A stretch of 64,000 nt of DNA from Anaeramoeba flamelloides (Eukaryota > Metamonada > Anaeramoebidae), in assembly GCA_027625915.1 (NCBI GenBank), contig JANTQA010000015.1:10631001-10695000 (forward strand), given 5' to 3'. Both the position numbers and the translations under genes were made by a program. The notes beneath the pieces are model-generated. The model had not been told where the DNA came from, ran no database searches, and saw only the letters and a program-made list of their open reading frames with translations. This document shows positions 11,101-22,611 of the stretch, piece after piece. Every line of letters starts with the position of its first letter. Position 1 is the stretch's first letter.

Positions 11101-12945
11101 CCAATTTGAATGAAATTGTATTATTGTGATTCTTGTTTGTTTTAACCGAATGGAAAATTTTGAATTTTAATTAACCCTTGAGATCATAAAATTTTTTTCG
11201 AATGATTGATTTTAAGTTATAGTTGAGTTCTTTTAAACAAAAAAAAAACGCATTACAATTAATTGATGGTATCTAACCATTGATTGAACAATGTTTTTTA
11301 AGGAACTAGTCTCTATTATTTTTTTTTTGAACAATTTCTAAATAAGGATTACCTATCTAGAAATTAGTTTAATATTGAAAATAAACAGGGTCTTTCAAAT
11401 CTAAGTAATTGGCAAAAAATTGTCTCTTTTCTCAATTAAATTTAGGTAAAAAAATTTAATAAAGATTTGTCCCTTAATGTAATTTGAAGAAATTTACCAA
11501 TACATTTTTTTAAATGATCACTATAAAATTTTTAACACATCATCTTTTTTTAGATTGATAAAATTAAAAACTTTTCAAAAAAAATAAAGTTTTTTGAAAA
11601 TAAGAACTATTTTTCTTCAAAACAATTATTTTGTCTTTTATTTTGGAATAAAAGGAAATAAATAAATATTAGAATGTGGGGGTAGAGGTTGGAGTGAGAA
11701 GAGAAGTTCTTTTGATTTTTTTAGGTCCTTGCTTTGTTAAAAACATTATTTTTTTAAAAAGTTTTGATTTAAAAAAAGTCCTCACTTTTTTAAAATAGGT
11801 GAAAATGCTTTTGAAATATAAATAGGATAATATTTCGTACATTTATCTTTTTTCAATTCTTAGATATAGTTTTCGTTATGAATTGCAAGTTTAAACCAAA
11901 ATTTATTGAGATTAACATTAAAAAGGGGTATATTCAATAAAAATGAGATACCAAGTTAATATTTGTTTCTTTGTAAACTAAAACATATTTGAGTAAAAAC
12001 AAGAAGGTGCTGAAACAGTTACCCATTTGAAATTCAAAGATCGTTGTTCATTTTTTTAGATTTTTGTAAAATTTTCTTGTTGTTAAATTACTATTTGCCA
12101 AAAAATAAAAAGAAACAAAATTTTCATCCAGCTTTCCAAAAAAAGATTTTAAAAGACAAAGTATATTTCATATCATTGAATTCTGAATATCAGTTGAAAT
12201 TATTATTTTCTTCTGATAGAATTTAGTTCTTTGATTATTTATTTAAATTCTGAGGATTTTTTTTGTCGGAAAGCCGAAGAAGAATTTTGTTTCTTTTTTT
12301 TTTGAAATTAACAGTAATGGTATTTCCAGCGAATTTTGATGTCTGTCCCAATTTTTTGTTTGCAATTTGGGATGAATAAAAAGAGTTTTCCTCAAACAAA
12401 AAAAATCTTTTTAATTTTCCCTTTTTATAATTTTTTTTTTTAATTGTGGATCGAGAGAAAAAAAAAAAAAATGCAAATTGGGTCTGTGGATGAAATGTTT
12501 TTGGACTTTAAAAGTAAGATCTTGTTAAGTCCTTAAAAGGTTGGATTTAAAAAACAAAAAAAAAATTAACCTTGTCTTATTTTTGTTAAAATTTGAGAGA
12601 ACCAAAAACACCTTGTTTTGAAAAGGAAGGTTTTTGGAATTGTATAAAAAAAAAAAAAAAAAATAGTTACAATCGGTCAAAACATCATAAGCTTCTGATA
12701 CCTCTTTAAACTTTTTTTGTGCAAAGTCTTTATTGTTTGGGTTTTTGTCTGGATGCCATTTCTTTTGTAACGAAACAAAAAAAAAAATTCAAATTTTACA
12801 AAAACATTTTTAAAAAAATCAGTGAAAAAGCAAGATAAAAAAGAAAAGGAAGATTTACCAAAACAAGTTTTCGGTAAGCTTTTTTAATCTGAGGAAGTGA
12901 AGCATTTTTAGAAACCCCTAATATACCATAATAATCCTTTCCCAT
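8144..12945 (-). CDS. Class II Hsp40 co-chaperone (DNAJB1/Sis1 type), three exons
   Basis: Exons on the minus strand: 12945-12859, 12761-12671 and 8931-8144, joined in frame (87+91+788 nt) to a 321-residue protein, close to the ~340 of DNAJB1/Sis1. Exon 1 begins [16 protein letters not shown] and ends RKLVL; exon 2 begins KWHPDKNP, giving the HPD motif that stimulates Hsp70 ATPase; exon 3 begins with the split Ser then [14 protein letters not shown] Gly/Met/Phe-rich linker (residues ~70-130) and two beta-sandwich substrate-binding domains (~145-320) follow, with [22 protein letters not shown]. There is no zinc-finger CxxCxGxG block, hence class II. The tail ends QQLEEIL, not the EEVD-binding extension of longer relatives. 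It should act in the cytosol or nucleus with Hsp70. Intron 1 is 97 bp; intron 2 is 3,739 bp and full of mobile elements. An in-frame upstream extension of exon 1 is ignored because MGKDYYG is the canonical start. Confidence 0.93.
9290..10008. repeat. Modular palindrome cluster (family P), copy 1
   Basis: A chain of short inverted modules built from AAAACCTAACG, TTTTCCAGAATTCAAAAGAA and GTGCTGTAGAGTG/CACTTGACGGCAC, in alternating orientation. Same modules occur at 36361-36925, 53960-54900, 60190-60565 and 61611-61822. Confidence 0.7.
10009..10312 (-). mobile_element. Truncated, diverged copy of the SINE at 49521-49893
   Basis: Shares TAATTTGAATTA, TTGTTGAAC, TCCATAAATT, TTTGTTCCAATTC and TAATAGTCAAAAA-like blocks in the same order with the SINE body at 49560-49800. 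The tRNA-like head expected at the right end is absent or too diverged to see. Confidence 0.6.
10424..11165. mobile_element. Foldback element, family G, full copy
   Basis: Left arm (~10424-10600) and right arm (~10990-11165) are inverted copies at about 75-80% identity, sharing TTTGGAAATAxTTTTGATTT in matching orientation. A second partial copy at 50230-50765 matches 10640-11190 directly; further pieces lie at about 1700-1930 and 53560-53900. No transposase. Confidence 0.6.
11298..11477 (-). mobile_element. TTAA-bounded MITE, family B, copy 2
   Basis: 180 bp, TTAAGGAACTAGTCTCTATT at one end and AAATTTGTCCCTTAA at the other, inverted with respect to copy 1 (6308-6489). TTAA at both ends. Confidence 0.7.
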
Positions 12946-13987
12946 TGTTGTATTATTTTCAAAAGATATGAAGTTATTAAAGAAGACAGGTGAATAAATA
13001 AAAAATGAAATCAATAATGGTTGTTTAATTCTTCCACTTGTGTTTATTTTAAACAAGTAATTAATTTTTTTTCTATTTCAATGTGTTTTTTCATCCAAAA
13101 GGAAATACTTTTCAAAACAACCCTGTTTGTCAAAAAGTTTTTTTCTATTTCTCAATAGATGATTTTTTTAAATTACTTTGTTTGTAATTTCAAAAGTAAC
13201 CACAAACAAAACAGTTCTGTGTAATATTTTATTGTTTTCTTTTCTCTTTTGAAAATAAATGTTTATCAACAAAAATTATTATTTTTTGAAAATTTAAGGA
13301 TCTATCTACCCATGAATTTTCAAAAAACCAAAGCAAATACTTTCGAAAAATGATGATCTGAAATAGTAGAAATGATTAAAAGGTGTTCTCGCTGAATACT
13401 AAACTTTGTGAAAGGAAATAAGAGTTCTTTTTTATTTTAATAGTTGCTTATCCGAAAATTTCTTTAATTTAAGGGTAGATCCACCACAGTTACCTAATAA
13501 CAAATGTACATGAAATTATTGGAATTTAACTAAACTTTTAATCATTTTCAATTAAAAAAAAATTGATAATTGAAATAAATTGTTAGATATAAAATTTCTA
13601 TAACTTTTTATGAGTTTAATTTTGAAAAAGATGTTAAAGAAATTTCCCCATAAATAATAATTAAAATTTAAATTATTCTTTGAATTAAATTTTAATACAA
13701 TTATCATAACCATTCTTCAAAAATATTCATGTGTTTTTTACCAAACTTTCAAACAATCCAAGTAAAACCCTTGAGTTGTAATAAAATAGTATTGTTTATA
13801 AAACTTTTCAGACATAGTGGTATATTGGTCAATATTTTTTTTTAATTAGAAAACGACTTTACTTTGTTAGTAGCGTTTACTCTAAATATAATTTATTTAT
13901 TTTTATCAAAATAGATGTTGAGATTTTAAATCTTATTACATAAAAAAACAAATACAGATTTTTATATATATATTTTAAGCTTTTACT

Positions 13988-14187
13988 TACAGCCAGTTTC
14001 ACTTTTAAGGAACAAACTTTCAATGAAAATTAAGGAACAATAAAAATCTGAAATTAAGACAAAAAATTCAGATTTATAGTAAAATAATTTGTAAAAATAA
14101 AATATCAAAATTTTGTGCCTTAATTTGAGATGTTTTTGTGACTTAATTTCGTTGAAATTTTTTACCTTAAAAGTGGAACTGACTGTA
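13988..14187. mobile_element. TA-bounded mariner-like MITE, family M, copy 1
   Basis: 200 bp including TA at both ends; ends TACAGCCAGTTTCACTTTTA and, reversed, TACAGTCAGTTCCACTTTTA. Inner blocks GGAACAATAAAAATC and CCTTAATTTGAGAT. Copies 3 and 4 at 28725-28926 and 29906-30105. Confidence 0.75.
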
Positions 14188-15263
14188 TATTTTTAGGATT
14201 TTTTTTTTTTTTTTTTGGTTTAAACTGATGATTTAACAGAAATTTGAAATATTTTTTGGTCTTTTAAATAAACTTTTGAGATATATATGGAACTTCAAAC
14301 AACAATAAAAATATATCTCAAAATCAAAATGGGAAATAAATTTGTAAATAAAACCATTATTGAAAAATGTTAAATTAAACCAATTTTAGTAATATTTCAA
14401 GATGTAGTGACTTGAAATAAAAATTGTATAATTTTTTTTTCAAAGATGATTGTATTAAATATTTTTTTTAAAATACTAAACTAATATTAGTATCCATTGT
14501 TATCCCCCTTTTCTTTTCTTTTATACTAGTTATGTGAGTATTTCTGAATTTATCACTTGAATAAAATAAATGTATCTCTAAAATTTTAATGAGTTTTCAC
14601 TTTAAATTCATCATTTTTCTTTAAATTCTTAAAATTAACCCCCCTTGAAATTTCACAATAACTTGAATTAACGATTCATATAATATTACATAATAAAAGT
14701 TATATATTTTTACTTAAATTGCATTTTTTTATATATCAAATGTCTTTTGAAAATATCCCTAGAATTTAATCTTAATTATTCTAATTTGAAAAAAAAAAAC
14801 AAAAAAACACTTTTCTAATTTTTAAATTATATAATAATATTTATGACAAATAAATAGATTATTTTCAAGAGTTCCGAAAAAAATGATAAAAAAAAATATT
14901 ATTTTTACAAAATATCCTCACAAAATGATTCTAAATTTCAAATTTGAATTTCTTTTAATTATAATTTTGAATAAAACCAAATCAGTTTCAAAGTGTTATT
15001 CATTGGCTTCGGTTGAGTTCTTGAAGATGATTTTTCTTTCATTTTTGATATTTTTCAGAGGGAAATCATTCTTATCATGTTTGAATATATTTTTAACTTT
15101 TATAATTGTCTTAATTTTTTTATTGGTACTATTTTTTACATTTATATAATCCAAAAAGATTTATTAATTTGTTTTTTTTTTTTCTGGATTAATTTTAAAA
15201 AGCATAAAAATATGAAAATAAAAATTCAATATTTTTTCATCTTTTTATAAATTCAAATTTTTA

Positions 15264-15440
15264 ACAGCAAGTTCCACTTTTAAGACTCAAATATAATTAA
15301 AATTAAAGCACAATATTAAAAACCTTAAATTAAGTTATTAAATTCAGATTCTAGTAAAAAAAAAATTCCAAAATAAGTACCTTAATTTAAGATTTTTTTG
15401 TGAATTAAATTTCTTTGAAAGTTCATGCCTTAAATTAGAA
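15264..15440. mobile_element. Family M MITE, copy 2 (right end decayed)
   Basis: Starts ACAGCAAGTTCCACTTTTAA; the inner blocks TCAGATTCTAGTAAAA and CCTTAATTTAAGAT match copy 4. The right terminal repeat is barely recognisable. Confidence 0.5.
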
Positions 15441-18329
15441 AATTACTTCATGAAATTTTATAAAGTCATCACAAGACAATAATAATAATTTATTTTTTAA
15501 CAAAAAATATATAATATTTTGATTAATTGTTTATAACCACAATAAGACAATTTATATTCAAAAATACTACAATAATAATAATTCAATATATCGGATTAAG
15601 AAAAAATTCACCACTTAGACAATTAAATATATATGTATATAATATCTCTAAATATCTTTAAAAATTAGAAGAAAAAATTAAATATATCTTAAAATTTACT
15701 CAAAATAATAAAGGTGAAATTCTATGTATTTTTTTCAAAATTATTTTTGAATATATGCTCATTTCTTGCCTTATTTATTTATTGTTATTATTATTTTTTT
15801 TTTTTTGGAGACTAGTTTTTCTCTTCTTAATTTGAAAAAATCAATTCCAATATCAAAATTTTTTTCAAGTAAATAAAGAATAGTCTTGGGATACACTGAA
15901 ATTAAAGAAATAAATCCCCAAACAACTTTCCCAATATTCTACCTGGAAATTAACTTCTACTCCTATATGGAATTTTCACTAACTAGACTACCTGTTTTAG
16001 TAAATTATTTTTCAGGATTTTTCTTCAATTGTAAAAAGTAAATTAATATATCAAGAGTTAGGCTCTTATTGATTATGGTTTCAAAGTTTAGTATTTATGT
16101 TTATTCCAAAATTGGTTATTGAAATATCAAAAATTGAAAGAAAATGTTCGAATCCATTTTTATAATATTAAAAATAAATAAGAAACCTTTTTATTCAATA
16201 TTTTTCAATATAATAATGAGTTTAAATAGTTTTTTAGCCCAATAACCTTCTAACTTTTTGAAAATAAATGGTTTGTTTTTAATTTTTAAAAATTATATTT
16301 TTTTTATACACGAAATTGAAATTGATTACAATTAAAGTACTTTTATAAATAAATTGTCTCTAATTTGGGATTTAAAAATAAATTTGAATAAGTTATTAAT
16401 TTCTTTTACCAACTTTTCGTTTTACTTACCCTATCCAATCGGCATTCATCAAGAAAATCACAATATACTTTTTAGAGATGTAACTTGGTTTCTGAAAAGG
16501 TATAAAAATCTTTTTTTCAAATTTTTGAAATTTTTGTCGCTTTATCATAACTTCAAAGGGGGTTTTCAATACAAATACATTAAATATCTAAACAAAACGT
16601 ATTTGTGAACTTTTTGGAAGAAATTATTATTTTATTCTCAAAATTTTCCTCAAACACATCATTAAAAAAAATTCCTAATTTCAAAAAAAATAAAAATTAT
16701 GAAGGGGAAACAAAATAAACCGAAAAAGGATAAAGAAAGATCCAACATCTTAAAAAAAAAAATAGAAAACTATTAAAAATAAAACAAAAAAATATTATAT
16801 TTATTGATCAAGTCTACCCGGGTGTAAATTCGTTACTTTGATAACTAAAATTGTTCATGATTGTTATTTGTATTTCATTTTACTTAAATTGTTATTACCA
16901 GATCAAAAATAGATTTTTGGGGTGGTTGTTCAGAAAATAATTGACAATGATATTTTTTTAGTATGAATTTATGAAATACTAAAGTTAGGTTAACCGAAAT
17001 GATTTTACGGGATAGTAGATCTAAATCTACAACTTTCCAATATCATATAGTTATTAGTGTGGGTTATGTTTAAGAACAAATTTAAAACTTTGTTGATTAT
17101 ATAATATAAATACCATTATCACAAATAATTGTGATCTTATTTCTTTGTAGAAAACCCAATTAATCAAAAAAAAAAAAAAAATAGATAAGAAAAATTTTTA
17201 TATTTTCATTTTTGATGACAACTTGTTATCAATGATCTGATTGGATTAACTTGTTTTTCGATGGTTTAATAGTTGATAAATGGTAATATTTTCTAAATTC
17301 TGGGGATAATAAACACTATTTCAAAAATTGTGATCCACCTGAAATAATAAATTAAAAAAAAAAAAAAGTATCCTTTAGTATTTAAGAACAATTAATAACT
17401 TAAATATCTTTCGTAATTCACTATTAAATCATAATAAGTCTATAAAAACATGATATTTTAAAAATTAAAAAAAAATAAAACCAAAAACTAAAAAAAAGAT
17501 GAGTCATAATTTTTGAAATGAGCACTACTGATTTTTATGACTGTAGCTTTCACTGAAAAAAAAGTTAACCACAGACTTTTTTGCTAATAATTAAATTCAT
17601 TTTAAAAGATATCACATCGTCTCAATTTCTTAAGTGATTATTTGTTTTTCAAAAGATCTTTTTTTTTTTTAAACATGATCTTTTGTAAAAAAAAAAAAAA
17701 AAAGAATTTAAAAAAGAAAAAGAAAAATTTTTCAAAAAATATGTGAAAGTAAAACAAAAGAAAAATAAAAATTTGAAAAAGCAAAACTAAAATTTGTAAT
17801 TAGGAAAAAATGATTCTGATCCAAAAATTTGAAAATATTTTTTTGTGAAGAATACTGGAATTAACCCTCAAAATAACCTTGATTCACATTAGAAAGTGAT
17901 ACAAAATTTTTGAAATCTAATTTAGTTTTTTTTTCCAAAGATATCAATAATGCTCTAGATAACATACACACATTCTCAAAAACAAAAATAATTTAAAATT
18001 TATTATAGTTTTGTTACTTTCTAAAAATTTCAGAAATATATCTAAAAAAAAACAAATTAGTGACTTTTTTTTTGGATGATTTAAATCTAAAAAATATTAC
18101 ATGTAAAAAATGATAAGATAATTATGAAAGGTAAAAAAATATTCAAAGGTGATAAAAAACGATTTGTGTATCAAAAATGGAATACAATAAAATAAAATTA
18201 AAAATATTTTTTTATTAGATAATAAAAACTAAATAAATATAAAAATTGAAAAATTTGTTCTATATAAAGAAAGAGAAAAAATGAATTGTGTAAAAAGATG
18301 AAAATTTTCCAAAGGGTTAAAAATAAATA

Positions 18330-18362
<33 letters not shown>

Positions 18363-18622
18363 TAAAAAAAATACTCAAAAACAAAACAAAACACAACAAA
18401 ACAAATAATAATGATAATAGACAAATTAATAAAAAAAAACTAAAGATGTTAAATATCTGATTAATATTACTTCAGAAGGTTCAAAGATAAAATAATTTTA
18501 ATTTTTTTATCTCTGTATTCTAATCGGATAAGCTTGATTAGAATAAAATCAAAAGAAGAAGAAAAGAAATCATTATGTGATTGAATAAATACAAGCTAAA
18601 TATACGATAAGTAAAAGGATTT

Positions 18623-21600
18623 TTAAAGGAAGAGTGAATCAGAATTTCCAAAATTTGTAAAGCAAGAATCAAGATCGAGATCCAAATTAATTAGCCTAGT
18701 GTCATTGATACATTCTGTATAAGGTAGCCATTCATTATAAAAAATTTCTGTTTTAATATTATTATCATTATAGATGGGAACAAACATGTGAACTGGATAG
18801 TAATTAAAATTTATTTTCTTAGCAAAAAATAGTTCTTGAGACAAACCCATATCAACATTTCCTTTCTGATTGGCTTGTTGGTTGTTTCTTTTTTCTTGCA
18901 CAATTGGTGTATTTAATTCCATTTCAATGTTATTATTTGGCAATGTTAAACTTTTTTGTTCCTTTTGATCAAAAGGGGTAACTGGTTTGAAATTTGATTC
19001 CAGCTTTAGATTTCCATAATCAATTATTTCTCTATTACTATAATTGTAGGTAAACTTTTTTTTTTCCTTGCCTTCTCCAAAATATGATATACAAATATTG
19101 TTATCAATTTGTGCTTTATTATTTGTTTGCAAATCCTTATATTCATCATTCTTATGTTTCATTAAGAAAATCGGATTATTTTTTTTTCTAACCACAGGGA
19201 ATATCAAGATTTTTTTTTTTTTTACATTGGTCCGATCCTTAATAACCTCATTCTCCTTTATGTCCTTATTTGTTTTATTTACGGTTGTATTATAAACTAT
19301 GACTTTTTGTTTTTTTTTTGAATCTTCATTCAAATCTTTATTATTTTTACAACGTTTTCTGGGGTTATTGTTTCTCTTATGTGTTCTAGTTTTTGATTCT
19401 TCTCCCATCTTGTTTATTCTATTTTGTGCTCGCTGTTTGGAAAAATAGTAGTTTTTTAAAATGTTATCTGATCTATTAGGGAAAAGATTAGAAATTATTG
19501 ACCATTGCCGCCCATAAAGTTTTAACAAGTTCTCTAATTTTTCAATTTCTTCTTTTGTTAATGGATCTGACCTGATGTTAGGATCTAATTTATTTTTCCA
19601 CCTTTTTTATATATTTTTTACAAAAACAAAATAAAGATATAAAAATGAAATATTTTATGAAAAAATATTGAGATGATTATTATTCAAAGTTATACATTAA
19701 TTGAGAAAATATATTATAAATTATTTGTCAAAAAAAATTTGAATTGATAAATGGTATATTTGGCATTAAAATCAATAGGAAATGGATGGGGAAGTTAATA
19801 GTTCGTCGAAATGTTTTAAAAAAAAATATGTAATTGGTGTAAAAATATAATAATTATTATAAGAAAATAAAGTTTTAAATTTTTGTAATTTAATTTCAAA
19901 TCTAAAACACTATAATTTCTAAAACTCGAAAAATTATTATTTTTTTTTTTGAACATTAAATTATTAGAGATGAAAAACATTTAAATAATGATCAAATAGA
20001 ATCCACAAAAAAATAATAGAATTTAGATCCTTTTATTAAAATTTAGGGGCTTGTATTTTTTTTACTCTTTTTTTTATATAATGATAGAAAATTCTATTTT
20101 TTTTGCTAAATTATTATTGTAAAAACTTATTTTTTTTAAGTGGTTATTGTGTACCACTTAAAGCCCTAGTACCAGTATAAAAGCAAAAAATGATCATTTT
20201 TTTTTGTCCTTTTTTTTTTAAATTAACTTTTTTCGAATTTTATAAGTTATAGTTTTGAACCAAATATTTGAATAGTTATCATTTTTACTTTTTCGGCCAT
20301 CTTTTGTTGATGGGGTTTTTGAAAAAGGAAGAGAGAAAAAAAAAAGACAAAAAAAAATGAAATTTTTTTTCTTTTATACTAGTACTAGGGATATAAAAGA
20401 TTAAAATTAAAGTAAGTTTCTATTAAAATTAAATCTTATTAGTGTCCTCTGACATAAATGTTGCTAAAAAATTGATTTCTAAAATGTTACTCAAAGTTGA
20501 TCTTCATCTATTAAAAATGGTCCTTGTATGAGTAAAAAAATCCAATTATTTTAGAAAAATCTCTGCATTTTATGTCATCAATTTAAATTTTGAATTATCA
20601 ACAATCTAAGGGCTTCGCATTTGAAAAAGGTTGTCTTGAATTTATCACTACAAGGTAATTTAGTTTCTAAAAAATTCAAATTTTTTTAAAAAAAAAAAAT
20701 AAATAAAAACCAAATATATTTTTTTTACATATTATTTTTGATTATTGGAAATATACTTGATGATAGAACCAGAAACTGATACAAAGACAACAAAAGAAAT
20801 CAAACTTTTTGTTTTTATGTTGTATATTATTTTCAAAATTTTGGAATTAAAAAAAATTAAAAAAAATAATAACTATCAGATCTTCTTTGTATTAATTATT
20901 AAATACGAGAATGTGAGTTATTTTCTTTTTTTCTAGTATTAGATTTGGACAATTTAATACAAAAAAATAATTTAAAAGGCACAAAAAGAAAATTTTTAAT
21001 TGTGATCATTTGTAAAAAATGTAAGAATTTATTGTGTAATAAAATTTATAATATATTTTTTAGAGTCACAGAAACTTTTAGAACAAAAAAAATAATTTTA
21101 CACCTAATGACAACAAACTTCGATTCTAGAGAAATCTAGGGTGAAAATAATCCCTTAAATTGTAAAATATCTTGAAAAATAATTTTTGCTCAAAGATCTT
21201 ATATTATTAAATAGTGTTTATTATAATTGGAGTTCATAAAAAGTAAAAAATTAACAAATATTTACTTTTTTTTTGAAAAATTTTTTTGATGATTCTGCTT
21301 CAAAATACAAAAAAAATACTTTCTATATTTGTCTAACAAATAGGAAATAATTTTCACTTCAATTTCAGGTTTTCCATTTCAAAAAAATATAGAGATCACA
21401 AATTACAAGATATTTTTTTGAGAAAACTCTCTTATATCAAGAAGTAAAATATGGAAAATGAAGTGAAAATTTTTTTCCGTTTATTATTCAAATACACCTT
21501 TTAAACGATTTTTCACACTAAAACAATCAGTTTTTAGAGAACTAAAATTATCTTGGTTCGAAAAAATACAAAAAAGAAATTTCTTTCGGAAATAAGAGCA

Positions 21601-22090
21601 ATAAAAAAAGTGAAAACAATTATTTTACCTTTCTCGGCATTGTTTACTTGTTCTACCCGGGATTGCTGAAGAGATTTCAGGCCATTTCTGATCGCCATAC
21701 TTTCCAATTGCTGATTTTAATTGTTGATCCTCCTATAAATCATATAGTTTGAAAGTTAAAAAGAATATATTTAATTCGAACAATCAACAAAAAAAAAACA
21801 AGAAATATAATTTTTTGGGCATATCTTACGAATTCTTTCCAGGGACCTTTAATAAAATATTTTCGCTATGTGAAAAATAATAAAAAATTAATAAATAAAT
21901 TTTTTTCCAAAATTTTCAAAATTAATTAATAATCTAAATAGAGTTTTATTTCTTGAGAATGAGCAAAAATAAGGGTTTACAAAACAAGTGGAGCACTTTA
22001 AAAGGATTTACAGAATCATTAAATTATCAGTAAAGGAGAGACATTGCAAGAATTTTCTCTCTTAGTGTAATTTAATGAATCTTCATTTAC

Positions 22091-22124
<34 letters not shown>

Positions 22125-22611
22125 TGAATTTTTTTTTGTTAATAACCCTTTGTATTTAAGAACCCCACTTTTCTCAAAAAGAAAAAACAAATTGGTGTTG
22201 AAAATCGACCATTTTATTGAATAAACTTATGTGAACGTAAACACTTACTGTCCTTAGGAAATTGAGCAAATGACGATGGTTCAGGTGGGGAAATTCTTTC
22301 GAAAACTTGTTCCAAGTGATCTGTTTGTTTTTTGAAAAATACAAGTCAAGTTGCGCTTTCTTTACATCATTCAAACCCAAGTTTAAGTTAACAAAAAGAA
22401 TTATTTTGTAAATTTTGATCACAACCAAAAGAAGAGCGTTTTGTTTGGGGTTTGTGTTTTTTTGATTTTGAAGAGAAGGATTAAGAAAATTTTAGTTTTT
22501 TTTTTTTGAAATAATCCAAAACAAGAAATTTTTCTCAATACTTACTCCATTTAATACCCCAGACATATTTTTTCTATTTGTGCTAATACTTTGGTTGTTT
22601 TTTGAATTCAT
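18623..22611 (-). CDS. R2R3 Myb-type transcription factor with degenerate first repeat, five exons
   Basis: Minus-strand exons 22611-22546, 22359-22249, 21865-21830, 21732-21629 and 19601-18623 join in frame (66+111+36+104+979 nt) to 431 residues, all GT-AG. Residues ~23-65 form a weak first Myb repeat (QLDLYFSKNKQITWNKFSKE). R2 (~66-120) reads KGPWKEFEDQQ ... KWPEISSAIPGRTSKQCRERW, with a near-canonical recognition helix. R3 (~120-170) reads DPLTKEEIEKL ... GRQWSIISNLFPNRSDNILKNYYFS; its first Trp is Leu and its last is Tyr, common tolerated changes. The remaining ~260 residues are Asn/Lys-rich without a known domain. It should bind DNA in the nucleus through R2 and R3; targets cannot be inferred. 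Introns are 186, 383, 97 and 2,027 bp. The start is the first ATG before a serine/asparagine-rich leader; an upstream in-frame hydrophobic extension is probably 5' UTR. A SNAPC4-like role is an alternative. Confidence 0.88.
20164..20390. repeat. Small foldback, ~20 bp ends
   Basis: CCTAGTACCAGTATAAAAG on the left pairs with CTTTTATACTAGTACTAGG on the right. About 227 bp. No coding potential. Confidence 0.55.
21330..21497. repeat. Family E element
   Basis: Ends with AATGAAGTGAAAATTTTTTT and TTATTATTCAAATAC, the family E right end; the left inverted end is diverged. Confidence 0.4.

Larger units (their letters stand above)
8932..12670 (-). other. Giant repeat-filled intron of the DNAJ gene
   Basis: GTAACT donor at 12670 and an AAAG acceptor at 8932 (minus strand) join a J-domain split inside a serine codon. 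The 3.7 kb between hold a modular palindrome cluster (9290-10008), a truncated SINE (10009-10312), a family G foldback (10424-11165) and a family B MITE (11298-11477). Confidence 0.8.
12946..18622. other. Intergenic region between the DNAJ and Myb genes
   Basis: 5.7 kb between the DNAJ start and the Myb stop. Holds two mariner-like MITEs (13988-14187 and about 15264-15440), homopolymer tracts and a (TA)n tract near 18331. Open frames are Phe/Ile/Lys-rich noise. No gene supported. Confidence 0.5.
19602..21628 (-). other. 2.0 kb intron of the Myb gene
   Basis: Separates the CRE codons from RW in the R2 repeat. Contains a small foldback (20164-20390) and a family E-like element (21330-21497); otherwise AT-rich, no exon seen. 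Confidence 0.75.

Noticed and set aside
12946-13056. In-frame N-terminal extension of the DNAJ first exon
   Set aside because: [10 protein letters not shown] is the conserved start of this family; the extension is Phe/Asn-rich and reads like 5' UTR.
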